Shown: piece after piece, positions 42,944 through 50,652 of the stretch | Layout of the letters: every line of letters begins with the position of its first letter | Position numbering within the stretch: position 1 is the first letter of the stretch | DNA from: Chloroflexota bacterium | Lineage (GTDB): Bacteria > Chloroflexota > Anaerolineae > Anaerolineales > Anaerolineaceae | Assembly: GCA_012799995.1 (NCBI GenBank) | Contig: JAAZKE010000007.1 | Span: forward strand, 1-57,845 | Length of the DNA stretch: 57,845 nucleotides | Direction of reading: 5' to 3' | The notes under the pieces: generated by a model | What the model was told of the DNA's origin: nothing | The model's input: the letters and a program-made list of their open reading frames with translations, nothing else | Database searches by the model: none | Translations under genes and position numbers: made by a program

Positions 42944-43453
42944 GTGGCGCAAAAAACATCCGGAAATATTATCAGCATCAATACCTGTCTTATTTCTCTT
43001 GTTTTAGGCATCTTTATTTTTGTGCTGGCAGTTTTTATCGTCCTGTTAATCGGTCAACCAGGCACGGAAACAGCAGCTGATTCGCTTGCGCAGCTGACGG
43101 TAATCCCGGCGCCAACAGTTACCCCAACCGTCCCTGTACCGGTGGAAACACCCAACCTGGAGGTCCGCTACGTCTCACCAGAAGGATTCTCGGTGGGTGC
43201 GTTCGTGAAGATAGCGAATACACAGGGGGCGGGGCTGAAAATCCGCCCTGAGCCCGGGACCGCTGGCGATGTCAGCTTTATCGCTTCGGATGGCGACCTG
43301 TTCACGATTGTGGATGGACCCGATGATCGGAATGGCTATTCCTGGTGGAAGCTCCAGGGCGTCAATGACAAAGCGCTGAGCGGTTGGGGGGCATCCGCCT
43401 TCCTCTCACTGGTAGCGCCGGCTGCTGATAAAGTGGAGCAGGATCATCGCTAA
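42944..43453 (+). CDS. Membrane-anchored SH3b-domain protein
   Basis: A 169-residue protein. The GTG at 42944 (AGGA upstream) gives one membrane segment (about 12-36), a Thr/Pro-rich spacer (VIPAPTVTPTVPVPVETPN), and a bacterial SH3 domain (VKIANTQGAGLKIRPEPGTA ... YSWWKLQGVNDKALSGWGAS). SH3b domains bind cell-wall-like ligands outside the membrane. The stop is fused to the next ATG (TAAATG), so it is made with the PP2C phosphatase. It may report envelope state to the kinase/phosphatase pair. Confidence 0.75.
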   Translation: MAQKTSGNIISINTCLISLVLGIFIFVLAVFIVLLIGQPGTETAADSLAQLTVIPAPTVTPTVPVPVETPNLEVRYVSPEGFSVGAFVKIANTQGAGLKIRPEPGTAGDVSFIASDGDLFTIVDGPDDRNGYSWWKLQGVNDKALSGWGASAFLSLVAPAADKVEQDHR

Positions 43454-44239
43454 ATGACAACGTCCGCTTCTTTTTACGCCATTCATTCTGCCAGTGCGCA
43501 TTCCATCGGCAAAGTGCGCCGTTATAACGAAGATGCGATGTATCGTTTTGACGGGCAGCTGATGCGCCTCAATCATCAGGAAGCACTGGGGCTGTACATT
43601 ATTGCGGATGGAATGGGCGGACACGCTGACGGCGATAAAGCATCCGCCTGTACGGTGACCGCCTTTGTGCGCTGTTTTTTTGAAGAAGTTTTCTGCGATC
43701 TGCTTGAAGCGGAAGAAGAACCGGAGTCGATCCCGGAGCGTCTTGCAAGCTGCATGGTGCAGGCGAATCAGGAGTTGGTTCAACGCTATCCGGGCAGCGG
43801 CACGACCTTTACGGTTGCGCTGGTGACGAACCGCAAAGTATATGGCGCGCATGTTGGCGATTCCCGGCTGTTTGTGCTTGACAAGGCTAACCAGCTGGAG
43901 CAGCTTACGCATGACCACAGCCTGGTTCAGGTGATGATTGATCTGGGGGAGCTGACGCCGGAAGAGGCGCTGAATCACCCGCGCCGAAGCGTGTTGCTGC
44001 GCAGCCTGGGATTTAAAGAGGAACTGGATGTGGATACGTTGGAGCGCGAGCTGCAGCCGGGCGACCGCCTGCTGCTATGCTGCGACGGACTTTGGTCAGT
44101 GGTCGATGAGGAAGGTCTTATAAAGATCATTAACCAGTCAGATGATTTGCAAAAAGCCTGCGATGCGCTGGTGGAGGCTGCCAATGATGCTGGCGGACCG
44201 GACAACATCAGCTGCATCTTGATTGAACCGGAAAAGTAA
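43454..44239 (+). CDS. PP2C-type protein Ser/Thr phosphatase
   Basis: A 261-residue PP2C. Metal-binding motifs are all visible: GKVRRYNEDAMY, IIADGMGGHADGDKAS, YGAHVGDSRLF, CCDGLW and GGPDNISCILI. It would reverse the action of the Ser/Thr kinase across the divergent gap. It is directly coupled to the SH3b gene and followed by a response regulator after 19 bases. Confidence 0.93.
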   Translation: MTTSASFYAIHSASAHSIGKVRRYNEDAMYRFDGQLMRLNHQEALGLYIIADGMGGHADGDKASACTVTAFVRCFFEEVFCDLLEAEEEPESIPERLASCMVQANQELVQRYPGSGTTFTVALVTNRKVYGAHVGDSRLFVLDKANQLEQLTHDHSLVQVMIDLGELTPEEALNHPRRSVLLRSLGFKEELDVDTLERELQPGDRLLLCCDGLWSVVDEEGLIKIINQSDDLQKACDALVEAANDAGGPDNISCILIEPEK

Positions 44240-44258
44240 AAAAAGAAATGAGGCGGAT

Positions 44259-44984
44259 ATGACAAGGGAATTGGCCGTAGATGATCGAAAATATTTAATT
44301 CTGGTGGTGGATGATGATGAACGGATTGTTCGGATGATTCGTTTGAACCTTGAGCATGACGGTTTTTCTGTTATTGAGGCCAATACCGGTATGGAAGCGA
44401 TCAACCAGGTACGCGAAAAATTGCCAAATCTGGTGATTTTGGATGTGATGATGCCGGGTATTGATGGGTATGAGGCACTCTCTCTGATTCGCGAAACCAG
44501 CCAGGTACCGGTGATTATGCTGACGGCCAAAAGCGAGGAAGAAGACCGCATCAAGGGGTTGGAGTTGGGAGCGGATGATTACATCACCAAACCGTTCAGC
44601 CCGCGCGAACTGACCAGCCGTATTCGCGCTGTACTGCGTCGTACCGAGGGCTTACTTGGGGTGGATTCGGGTGAAGTGATCCTGGTGGATGATCACCTCA
44701 GGCTCGATTTTGGCAAGCGCGAAGTATGGCTGGATGGTGAACTGGTCAAACTGCGTCCCACGGAGTATCGTCTGCTGTATCATCTGGTGCAGAATGCCGG
44801 TTGGGTGATGACGTACGATCAGATTCTGGCAAAAGTGTGGGGATATGAATATCGCGATGAGACACATTATGTGCGTTTATATGTTAACTATCTGCGTAAA
44901 AAACTGGAAAAAGATCCGTCTAATCCGAAGTACATCCTGACCGAACGCGGCGTAGGCTATCGTTTTGTGGATTATCGAAGGTAG
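44259..44984 (+). CDS. OmpR/PhoB-type response regulator
   Basis: A 241-residue two-domain regulator. Receiver: acidic DDD (18-20), phosphoacceptor Asp62 in ILDVMMPGIDG, and the LTAK switch with Lys. C-terminal winged helix: LDFGKREVWLDGELVKLRPT through RLYVNYLRKKLEKDP and GVGYRFVDYR. No histidine kinase is adjacent. Start at 44259 follows AGGCGG; an earlier TTG at 44223 inside the PP2C gene is rejected. The position after PP2C suggests cross-talk between Ser/Thr and two-component signalling. Confidence 0.92.
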   Translation: MTRELAVDDRKYLILVVDDDERIVRMIRLNLEHDGFSVIEANTGMEAINQVREKLPNLVILDVMMPGIDGYEALSLIRETSQVPVIMLTAKSEEEDRIKGLELGADDYITKPFSPRELTSRIRAVLRRTEGLLGVDSGEVILVDDHLRLDFGKREVWLDGELVKLRPTEYRLLYHLVQNAGWVMTYDQILAKVWGYEYRDETHYVRLYVNYLRKKLEKDPSNPKYILTERGVGYRFVDYRR

Positions 44985-45028
44985 CCGCCAGAGCCACTGC
45001 TGAACCTTTTTATACAAGAATCTAATAA

Positions 45029-45057
45029 ACCGCAAGTACTTTTCTAACACTTGCGGT
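45029..45057 (+). terminator. Terminator of the phosphatase/response-regulator unit
   Basis: ACCGCAAGT (45029-45037) pairs with ACTTGCGGT (45049-45057), followed by CTATTATTT. Confidence 0.75.
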
Positions 45058-45121
45058 CTATTATTTAAGTAGAAAAGATAAATACTCTGAATTCACAGAG
45101 CAGTAAAAAATGGAGGGAAAA

Positions 45122-45649
45122 ATGATGAGAACATATAGAGTAAGACCTATGAGAGAACTCTTTTCAATGCAGGATTCGATGGATCGTCTGTTCAATGAAT
45201 TTTTCAGTGAAAGCGAAGATAAAAGCCTGATGAGTATTCAACCCCGAGTAGATTTGAAGCAGAAGGAAAACGCACTGGAAGTAAAAATGACCATCCCGGG
45301 TGTTGATCCGGAAAATATTCAGGTAACCGTGAACGATAATGTTCTGGTCGTAAAGGCAGAGATAAGCGAGGAGAAGGAAGAAGGCGATGAGAAGGCGGTA
45401 TATCAGCTGCGCGAACACACTTACAGCTCCTATTATCGCGAAATCATGCTGCCTTGTGAGGTGGAAGCCGAGAAAGCAGATGCGGAGTACACCAATGGCG
45501 TGTTGAAGTTGGTATTGCCCAAGGCTGAAATTGTCAAACCGAAGGTGATTTCAATCAAAGCCGGCAAGAAAAGCGACGACAGCGCTGCAGCGACAAAAGT
45601 GATTGAACATAAAGAGAAAAAAAGCGGTGATCCGCACGCTGAAAAATAA
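45122..45649 (+). CDS. Hsp20-family small heat-shock protein
   Basis: A 175-residue alpha-crystallin-domain chaperone (domain about 40-140: PRVDLKQKENALEVKMTIPG, VTVNDNVLVVKAEISEE, YYREIMLPCEVEAEKADAEY, NGVLKLVLPKAE with the family's G-x-L motif). It prevents aggregation of unfolded proteins. The ATG at 45122 follows GGAGGGA. No CIRCE element was seen upstream. It stands alone. Confidence 0.93.
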   Translation: MMRTYRVRPMRELFSMQDSMDRLFNEFFSESEDKSLMSIQPRVDLKQKENALEVKMTIPGVDPENIQVTVNDNVLVVKAEISEEKEEGDEKAVYQLREHTYSSYYREIMLPCEVEAEKADAEYTNGVLKLVLPKAEIVKPKVISIKAGKKSDDSAAATKVIEHKEKKSGDPHAEK

Positions 45650-45680
45650 TTCAACGTTTATTATTACCCAACAGACCTTG

Positions 45681-46257
45681 CAGGGGTGACAATGCGCACG
45701 GTTTTTGCGTGCGCGCGTTGCCCGATGGGTGTCAGCCCGATCATCTGTCGAACATTACAGGAATGTTTTCAAACCAAATACTATTTTCGCCCTGCGGGCG
45801 AACGGGTGATGCTCGGTCTTTCAGACCACATTGTCGCCCCTACATGTTTCTGTAGGGTTGCTTACTCAATCTAAATGAAAAAATCAAAGTCATTTTTTTG
45901 TAAATCAATTCTTTGAAAAATCATACGTTGTAGGGGCGACAACGCGCACGGTTTTTGCGTGCGCGCGTTGCCAGACGGTGTCAGCCATCATCTGCCGAAC
46001 ATTACAGGAATGTTTTCAAACCGAATGCCATTTTCGCCCTGCGGCCGAACGGGCGATGCTCGGTCATTCAGACCGCATTATCGCCCCTACATCTTTCTGT
46101 AGGGTTGCTTACTCAATCTAAATGAAAAAATCAAAGTCATTTTTTTGTAAATCAATTCTTTGAAAAATCATACACCGTAGGGGCGACAATGCGCACGGTT
46201 TTTGCGTGCGCGCGTCGCCCGATGGGCATCAGCCCGATCATCGCCCCCTGTAGATAA
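45681..46257. repeat. Tandem array of a palindromic element (2.3 copies, about 250 bp period)
   Basis: Three consecutive direct units start at 45681, 45931 and 46178; the third is partial. Each opens with a TAGGGGCGACAA-like end and contains hairpins GCGCACG/CGTGCGC and GGTCTTTCAGACC; the palindromic core closes with CGCATTGTCGCCCCTAC-like sequence, the inverse of the opening GTAGGGGCGACAATGCG. A non-palindromic spacer (GTAGGGTTGCTTACTCAATC through TCAAAGTCATTTTTTTGTAA) is nearly identical in the first two units. No open reading frame in them looks real. The same core recurs at 30.7 kb and 57.6 kb. This fills most of the 45650-46430 gene gap. Confidence 0.88.
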
Positions 46258-46418
46258 TCACCAAAATAAAGACCTATATTGCTATTTATACAAATCCTTC
46301 CAATGTCAGGATTTGAAAACGCGCAAAATTTCAAGAGAGATCCCTTTTTGGATAATCTCTTAATCAAATAGCAGGGTTCCTCTGCCGAATTCCTGTCGTA
46401 TTTCAGGACGAATTTCGT
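46258..46418. other. Gap before the leaderless hypothetical gene
   Basis: AT-rich, with no gene. Its right end holds the TATAAT at 46419-46424 that probably starts the next transcript. An imperfect GATCC/GGATAATC region near 46340-46360 was seen but is weak. Confidence 0.5.
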
Positions 46419-46424
46419 TATAAT
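46419..46424 (+). promoter_or_regulatory. TATAAT box of a probable leaderless transcript
   Basis: TATAAT ends exactly 6 bases before the ATG at 46431, so transcription would begin at the start codon. There is no ribosome binding site. The -35 is weak. Confidence 0.55.
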
Positions 46425-46430
46425 TTTGCT

Positions 46431-47015
46431 ATGCAGCTAACCGATCAATCGCTGGTGCTGGTCGCAATTATGCCCAATGTACGCGATATGGAAATCGCGC
46501 GCGTTCTGGGTTGGTATCGCATTCCAATGAAAACCGCGCCCAAAATCGTCCGCACGGATCTGATCGCCTTTTACCAGCCTAAAGCTTTCGGGGCGGATCA
46601 TCAGAGCCGGATTGAAAAATATGCTGAGATACGCGGAGTAGAACTGGTGATGCGCAGGGAATTGTTCCGCGATGAACCGGATCACCCGCGCGCTGAGGAA
46701 GAATATTACAAGCTTCAACTGGGACCGCTGCGCGAACTGGAAACGCCCATCCCAGCGGATCGCTGGAAACGATTCCTGTTTTTCTACACAACCGCAGAAA
46801 AACTGTTTTCAGCAAAATCCATGCGTGATCTGGCTGTCGTTGGTGCCGAACGCGATATCCTGTGGCGGTCGTTGCAGGAACGGGCAAATGCGTCGTTTTT
46901 GCCAGCAGCCGTGCAAAGCCAGATGATGGATCCGCGCTTGGAATTGCAGTTTCTTTTGGGAGATTTATCGCTGGCAGGGTTGGATTTTGACTTGCCGGAA
47001 GATTCTTTAGATTAG
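46431..47015 (+). CDS. Conserved-looking hypothetical protein
   Basis: A 194-residue soluble protein that I do not recognise. It begins QSLVLVAIMPNVRDMEIARV, which reads like a strand-helix; the middle is rich in charged residues and aromatic blocks (GWYRIPMKTAPKIVRTDLIA; PADRWKRFLFFYTTAEKLF), and the end is acidic. The block RDLAVVGAERDILWRSLQER could be a nucleic-acid or protein contact helix, but this is only pattern. Codon use fits the main genome, so it is likely a real gene of the lineage. It precedes a hydantoinase-like gene by 17 bases and may be co-transcribed. Confidence 0.65.
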   Translation: MQLTDQSLVLVAIMPNVRDMEIARVLGWYRIPMKTAPKIVRTDLIAFYQPKAFGADHQSRIEKYAEIRGVELVMRRELFRDEPDHPRAEEEYYKLQLGPLRELETPIPADRWKRFLFFYTTAEKLFSAKSMRDLAVVGAERDILWRSLQERANASFLPAAVQSQMMDPRLELQFLLGDLSLAGLDFDLPEDSLD

Positions 47016-47032
47016 ATCGGAGGAATTTCACG

Positions 47033-48448
47033 ATGGAAAAAATCATTAAAGGAGGAACACTGGTCACGGAAGCGGAGACTTTTCAAGCGGATATTTTGAT
47101 TCGTGACGAGAAGATCGCTGCGATTGGGAAGGATTTGACAGCAGAAGGAGCTGAAGTGTTGGATGCACGCGGTATGTTGGTTCTGCCCGGCGGGGTTGAT
47201 CCGCACGTACATCTCAGCCTGCCCTTCCCCGGCACCGTCTCTTCGGATGACCATTACACCGGCACCAAAGCTGCAGCCTTTGGCGGTACGACCACGGTGA
47301 TCGATTTTGCCAACCACGACCTTCCCTCGTTGGTGGACAGTTTCCACCAGTGGCAGGAGAAAGCGCTTCCGAATGTCGCAGTCGACTATGGCATTCACCA
47401 GAACTTCACCCGGTTTAATGAGAACACCCTGAAAGAACTGGCAGCCCTGCCGGAACTGGGAGTGACTTCAATCAAAATGTTCACAGCCTATAACGGACGT
47501 ATGCGGCTGGAAGATGGCGAGATCTTCCAGGTTTTACGAGAAGCGAAAGCACAGCAGATGCTGTCGTTGATTCATGCTGAAAATGGCGATTTGATTGAGG
47601 TTCAAATCGCAGAAGCTGTCAAGGCAGGGCATCTCGATCCTGGCTGGCATGCCCGCACGCGCTCAGCCTGGGGCGCAGTCGAGTCAGTGCTGCGGGTGTC
47701 AGCGCTCTCGGCGGAAGCCGGCAATGCGCCGATCTATATCGTTCACATGAATGCCGGTGGAGAAGTCGATCAGCTGCGCTATGCACGCGCTCACGGCATC
47801 CCGATCTATGGGGAAACCTGCCCGCAATATCTGATGTTCACCGATGAAGCGCTCTCACGGGAAGATGGCGCGAAGTGGGTCTGCTCACCTCCGATGCGCA
47901 AAGCGGCTGACAGGGAAATGCTGTGGCGTTCTCTTGAAGATCAAACGATGAATGCAATCGGGACAGATCATTGTCCCTTCCTTTACAATGGCGCGCAATC
48001 AATCCGCTATGAAGATCAGGATTATTGCATGCCCGGCAAAGAACTTGGCAAGGATGATTTTCGCAAGATTCCCAATGGCCTTCCGGGAGTTGGAGATCGC
48101 ATGCCGGTATTGTGGACTGCTGCGGTTAACAGCGGCCGCATCAGCGCCAATCGGTTCGTTCAACTGACTTGCACCAACCCGGCAAAAATTTTTGGGCTTT
48201 ATCCGCAAAAAGGGACAATTTTACCGGGCTCAGACGCTGACCTGGTGTTTTGGGATCCCAACAAAGAAGTCCAATACGGGGTGAAAGTGGCAAAGCATCG
48301 CACCGATTACAACCTGTATGAAGGCATGATGTTGAAAGGATATCCGGTTAAAGTATTATTGCGGGGAAAGACAATTGTCGATGGCGAGCATTGGAGCGGA
48401 TCCCGTGGCAGCGGACGTTATCTGCTTCGCGATCGATTTAGAGACTGA
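47033..48448 (+). CDS. Dihydropyrimidinase / hydantoinase-type amidohydrolase
   Basis: A 471-residue binuclear-metal amidohydrolase. Metal residues: His58 and His60 (DPHVHL), carboxylated Lys148 (SIKMFTAY), His181 (LIHAENGD), His238 (IVHMNAGG) and Asp312 (GTDHCPF). The length and the TAYNGRMRLEDGEIF region match dihydropyrimidinases rather than dihydroorotases. It would open 5,6-dihydrouracil-type or hydantoin rings. No other pyrimidine-catabolic gene is next to it, so substrate is open. RBS GGAGG precedes the ATG. Confidence 0.9.
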   Translation: MEKIIKGGTLVTEAETFQADILIRDEKIAAIGKDLTAEGAEVLDARGMLVLPGGVDPHVHLSLPFPGTVSSDDHYTGTKAAAFGGTTTVIDFANHDLPSLVDSFHQWQEKALPNVAVDYGIHQNFTRFNENTLKELAALPELGVTSIKMFTAYNGRMRLEDGEIFQVLREAKAQQMLSLIHAENGDLIEVQIAEAVKAGHLDPGWHARTRSAWGAVESVLRVSALSAEAGNAPIYIVHMNAGGEVDQLRYARAHGIPIYGETCPQYLMFTDEALSREDGAKWVCSPPMRKAADREMLWRSLEDQTMNAIGTDHCPFLYNGAQSIRYEDQDYCMPGKELGKDDFRKIPNGLPGVGDRMPVLWTAAVNSGRISANRFVQLTCTNPAKIFGLYPQKGTILPGSDADLVFWDPNKEVQYGVKVAKHRTDYNLYEGMMLKGYPVKVLLRGKTIVDGEHWSGSRGSGRYLLRDRFRD

Positions 48449-48454
48449 CATTAA

Positions 48455-50017
48455 ATGGTAATTTTCCTGATCCCGACTGGAATCTTGGTTGTCGGGATCC
48501 TGACAGTTTTCCTGTTAAACCGATTCAGCGGACGCAGCGGGCTTGCATGGCTGGCATCGTTGATCGCCTCAATTTTGAGCCTGGTCTGGGCGGTGTCTTT
48601 ATACTGGCTGCCGGAACGTTCGCTTTCGCTTCCGATTTCCGATTTGTCACTCGAATTCTCCATCCACCATCAGACGGTTTTCCAAATCATTCTGGTGATG
48701 AGTTTAATTGTATTTATCATCATGACGGTTCCCGCCCGAATTGACACCCGCAGACAGATAATCGTCTGGTCAGATATGCTGATTCTGGCATTGATCGGGC
48801 TGTTCACGATGAGCGCCAGCAATACTTGGACGGTATTGGTCGGCTGGCTGGCGTTGGATGGATTTGAGATTTTCTTGAGTCTGTCTGATAGAGGGGATCC
48901 GGAAGTATTTCGGCAGGTCTACCGCGGAATGGTTTCGCGCCTGATTGGTATTGGGTTGGCAATCATCGCGGTTGGTCTTGGCATGGGGGTAAATCCATCC
49001 AGCACAAGTGAATCGCTGGCAATGCTCGCGGTAGTTTTCCGTGTCGGCATTTTCCCGCTGCAAAATTCCTATCTGTCCAGTCTCAGCGGTATTCGACTCG
49101 GCGTGCGAGTTGTCCTCAAAGCATTCTCAGTATTATTTACCCTGCCATTTTTGGCAGGGGTAAAGGTGCTGCTGATTGGGAATGGACTGTTCACCATGCT
49201 GCTGATCTTTGCAACTTTCAGCGCCTTCTACAATAGTTTGACCTGGCTCTACCCGCGAGAGGAAGTTGGCGCTGAGGATTGGGAATGTCCGTTGAATGTC
49301 GCGAATGCATTTCTCTTTATCTCAGCGATTCGTTCGCACCCTGAAGCCATGATTGTCTGGGCAAGCGCGCTCGTTTTTGTGCTGGATCCATTTCTGTTCT
49401 ACTCTCATCACAATCGCTGGTTGAATGCACTGATGCTGTTGAATCTGCTGCTGTTGGTTGGGCTGCCAGGAACGCCCTTCGCAGCCGGATGGCAGGGGCT
49501 GGTGATGCCCCAATTGAACTGGACAGATATTTACATCATCTTTTCATACGTCTCACTTCTGAGCGGTTTGAGTTTGAGGTTATTTGGCACTGGCACACGA
49601 AATGGACAGGTAGAGGAAACCTGGATGTATACGCTGGTGCCATTTGGATACCTGCTGACCTTTTTTGTGTTGATATTATCCAACCTGATGGATCGTGATT
49701 TCTTCAGCGAGTCTGGTGTTGCCTGGGCAGCTGTTGCAACCTTGATTCTGACAGGTGCATTGACCGCACGGTTGATGGGCTTTTTCGAGGAAGAGAACCT
49801 CAGTCCGGGCAAACGCTGGGTGCCTTATCTCTCCCACCGGATGGAAAACTTCACCCGTTCTCTTTCAACGCTTGACTGGCTGTCTCGGCCGATTAATGGG
49901 GTGCTCAGCTTCTTTTCAGCGGGGATGAGGCTGGTTAACGGTGTTTTCGAAGGTTACATGGGAGTCTTGTGGGAATTCCTGTTGCTGATTTCGCTGCTTT
50001 TGGTTATTATGCGGTGA
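48455..50017 (+). CDS. Derived complex I antiporter-type membrane protein (NuoL/M-like, variant)
   Basis: A 520-residue protein with about 14 membrane helices. The region IFPLQNSYLSSLSGIRLGVRVVLKAFSVLF sits where NuoL/M/N and MrpA/D have [24 protein letters not shown]-type sequence, but most of the conserved polar and charged residues are changed. The helix with the usual key Glu (here SNTWTVLVGWLALDGFEIFLS) keeps Trp and a Glu. It probably keeps the antiporter fold with altered or lost proton path. It opens a three-gene membrane unit followed by a HyfE/NuoK-sized protein and a second NuoN-like protein. No soluble complex I subunit is next to it. Function unknown. Confidence 0.7.
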   Translation: MVIFLIPTGILVVGILTVFLLNRFSGRSGLAWLASLIASILSLVWAVSLYWLPERSLSLPISDLSLEFSIHHQTVFQIILVMSLIVFIIMTVPARIDTRRQIIVWSDMLILALIGLFTMSASNTWTVLVGWLALDGFEIFLSLSDRGDPEVFRQVYRGMVSRLIGIGLAIIAVGLGMGVNPSSTSESLAMLAVVFRVGIFPLQNSYLSSLSGIRLGVRVVLKAFSVLFTLPFLAGVKVLLIGNGLFTMLLIFATFSAFYNSLTWLYPREEVGAEDWECPLNVANAFLFISAIRSHPEAMIVWASALVFVLDPFLFYSHHNRWLNALMLLNLLLLVGLPGTPFAAGWQGLVMPQLNWTDIYIIFSYVSLLSGLSLRLFGTGTRNGQVEETWMYTLVPFGYLLTFFVLILSNLMDRDFFSESGVAWAAVATLILTGALTARLMGFFEEENLSPGKRWVPYLSHRMENFTRSLSTLDWLSRPINGVLSFFSAGMRLVNGVFEGYMGVLWEFLLLISLLLVIMR

Positions 50018-50028
50018 GAGGAACCTGA

Positions 50029-50652
50029 ATGCAACTGCCTGTCACATCTCTCATCGGTCTTGGCTTGATCTCGCTTGGCGCATTGATTGTTTTTACTCAG
50101 ATAGACGCTGACGATCATCGTTTCAACCTGGTTGGGTATTTGTTGAAATACATCGGCGTGATTCTGCTGGTTTTTCGCATTTTCTCAATTCAAAAAACGG
50201 TGATCATCCTGTTGGTGGGAATTATGACGACGGTGGTGCTGGGCACGGAAGAATTCCGCTCCGGGCTTCCGTTGCAGTTACCGAAGCTGACCGTGAATCA
50301 CATTATGCGCGTGCTGATCAGCATGATCCTGTTTGTACTGACCTTCACAATTGAACCGATGATCGCGCGCTGGATTCCGATTCCGGATTCAATCCTGTTT
50401 GCGGTATTATTCCTGATTTTACTGGGGCTGGCTGAATTCAGTTTGACCGGCTCGTTGCTGATTCGCTTTCTGGCGCTGATCAGCATACTGCTCGGTTACA
50501 TGCTGGTGATGGTTTTTTTGGAGGATGCGACGCTCACCTTTGCGATCCTGATCGGCACCATGATGACGATCGCGCTCATTGGCGCCAATTTCATCAGTGA
50601 ATCACAGCCAGCGGTAGTTGAAATTGAAGTGAATGAGGACTTGAGCGAATGA
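50029..50652 (+). CDS. Small multi-helix membrane protein, HyfE/NuoK-like in place and size
   Basis: A 207-residue protein with about six membrane helices and a short acidic C-terminus. Its size and place between two NuoL/M/N-like genes match hydrogenase-4 HyfE or a NuoK/MrpC fusion, but the sequence identity by eye is weak: an Asp/Glu in helices (GLAEFSLTGSLLIRF; MVFLEDATLTFAILIGT) is the only hint. GAGAGG precedes the ATG. It overlaps the next gene by 4 bases. Confidence 0.6.
   Translation: MQLPVTSLIGLGLISLGALIVFTQIDADDHRFNLVGYLLKYIGVILLVFRIFSIQKTVIILLVGIMTTVVLGTEEFRSGLPLQLPKLTVNHIMRVLISMILFVLTFTIEPMIARWIPIPDSILFAVLFLILLGLAEFSLTGSLLIRFLALISILLGYMLVMVFLEDATLTFAILIGTMMTIALIGANFISESQPAVVEIEVNEDLSE

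Noticed and set aside
45060..45121. CIRCE element before hsp20
   Set aside because: No TTAGCACTC-N9-GAGTGCTAA pattern found.
45686..46367. Short frames within the tandem repeats
   Set aside because: They follow the palindromic repeat sequence, differ between copies and have no ribosome site.
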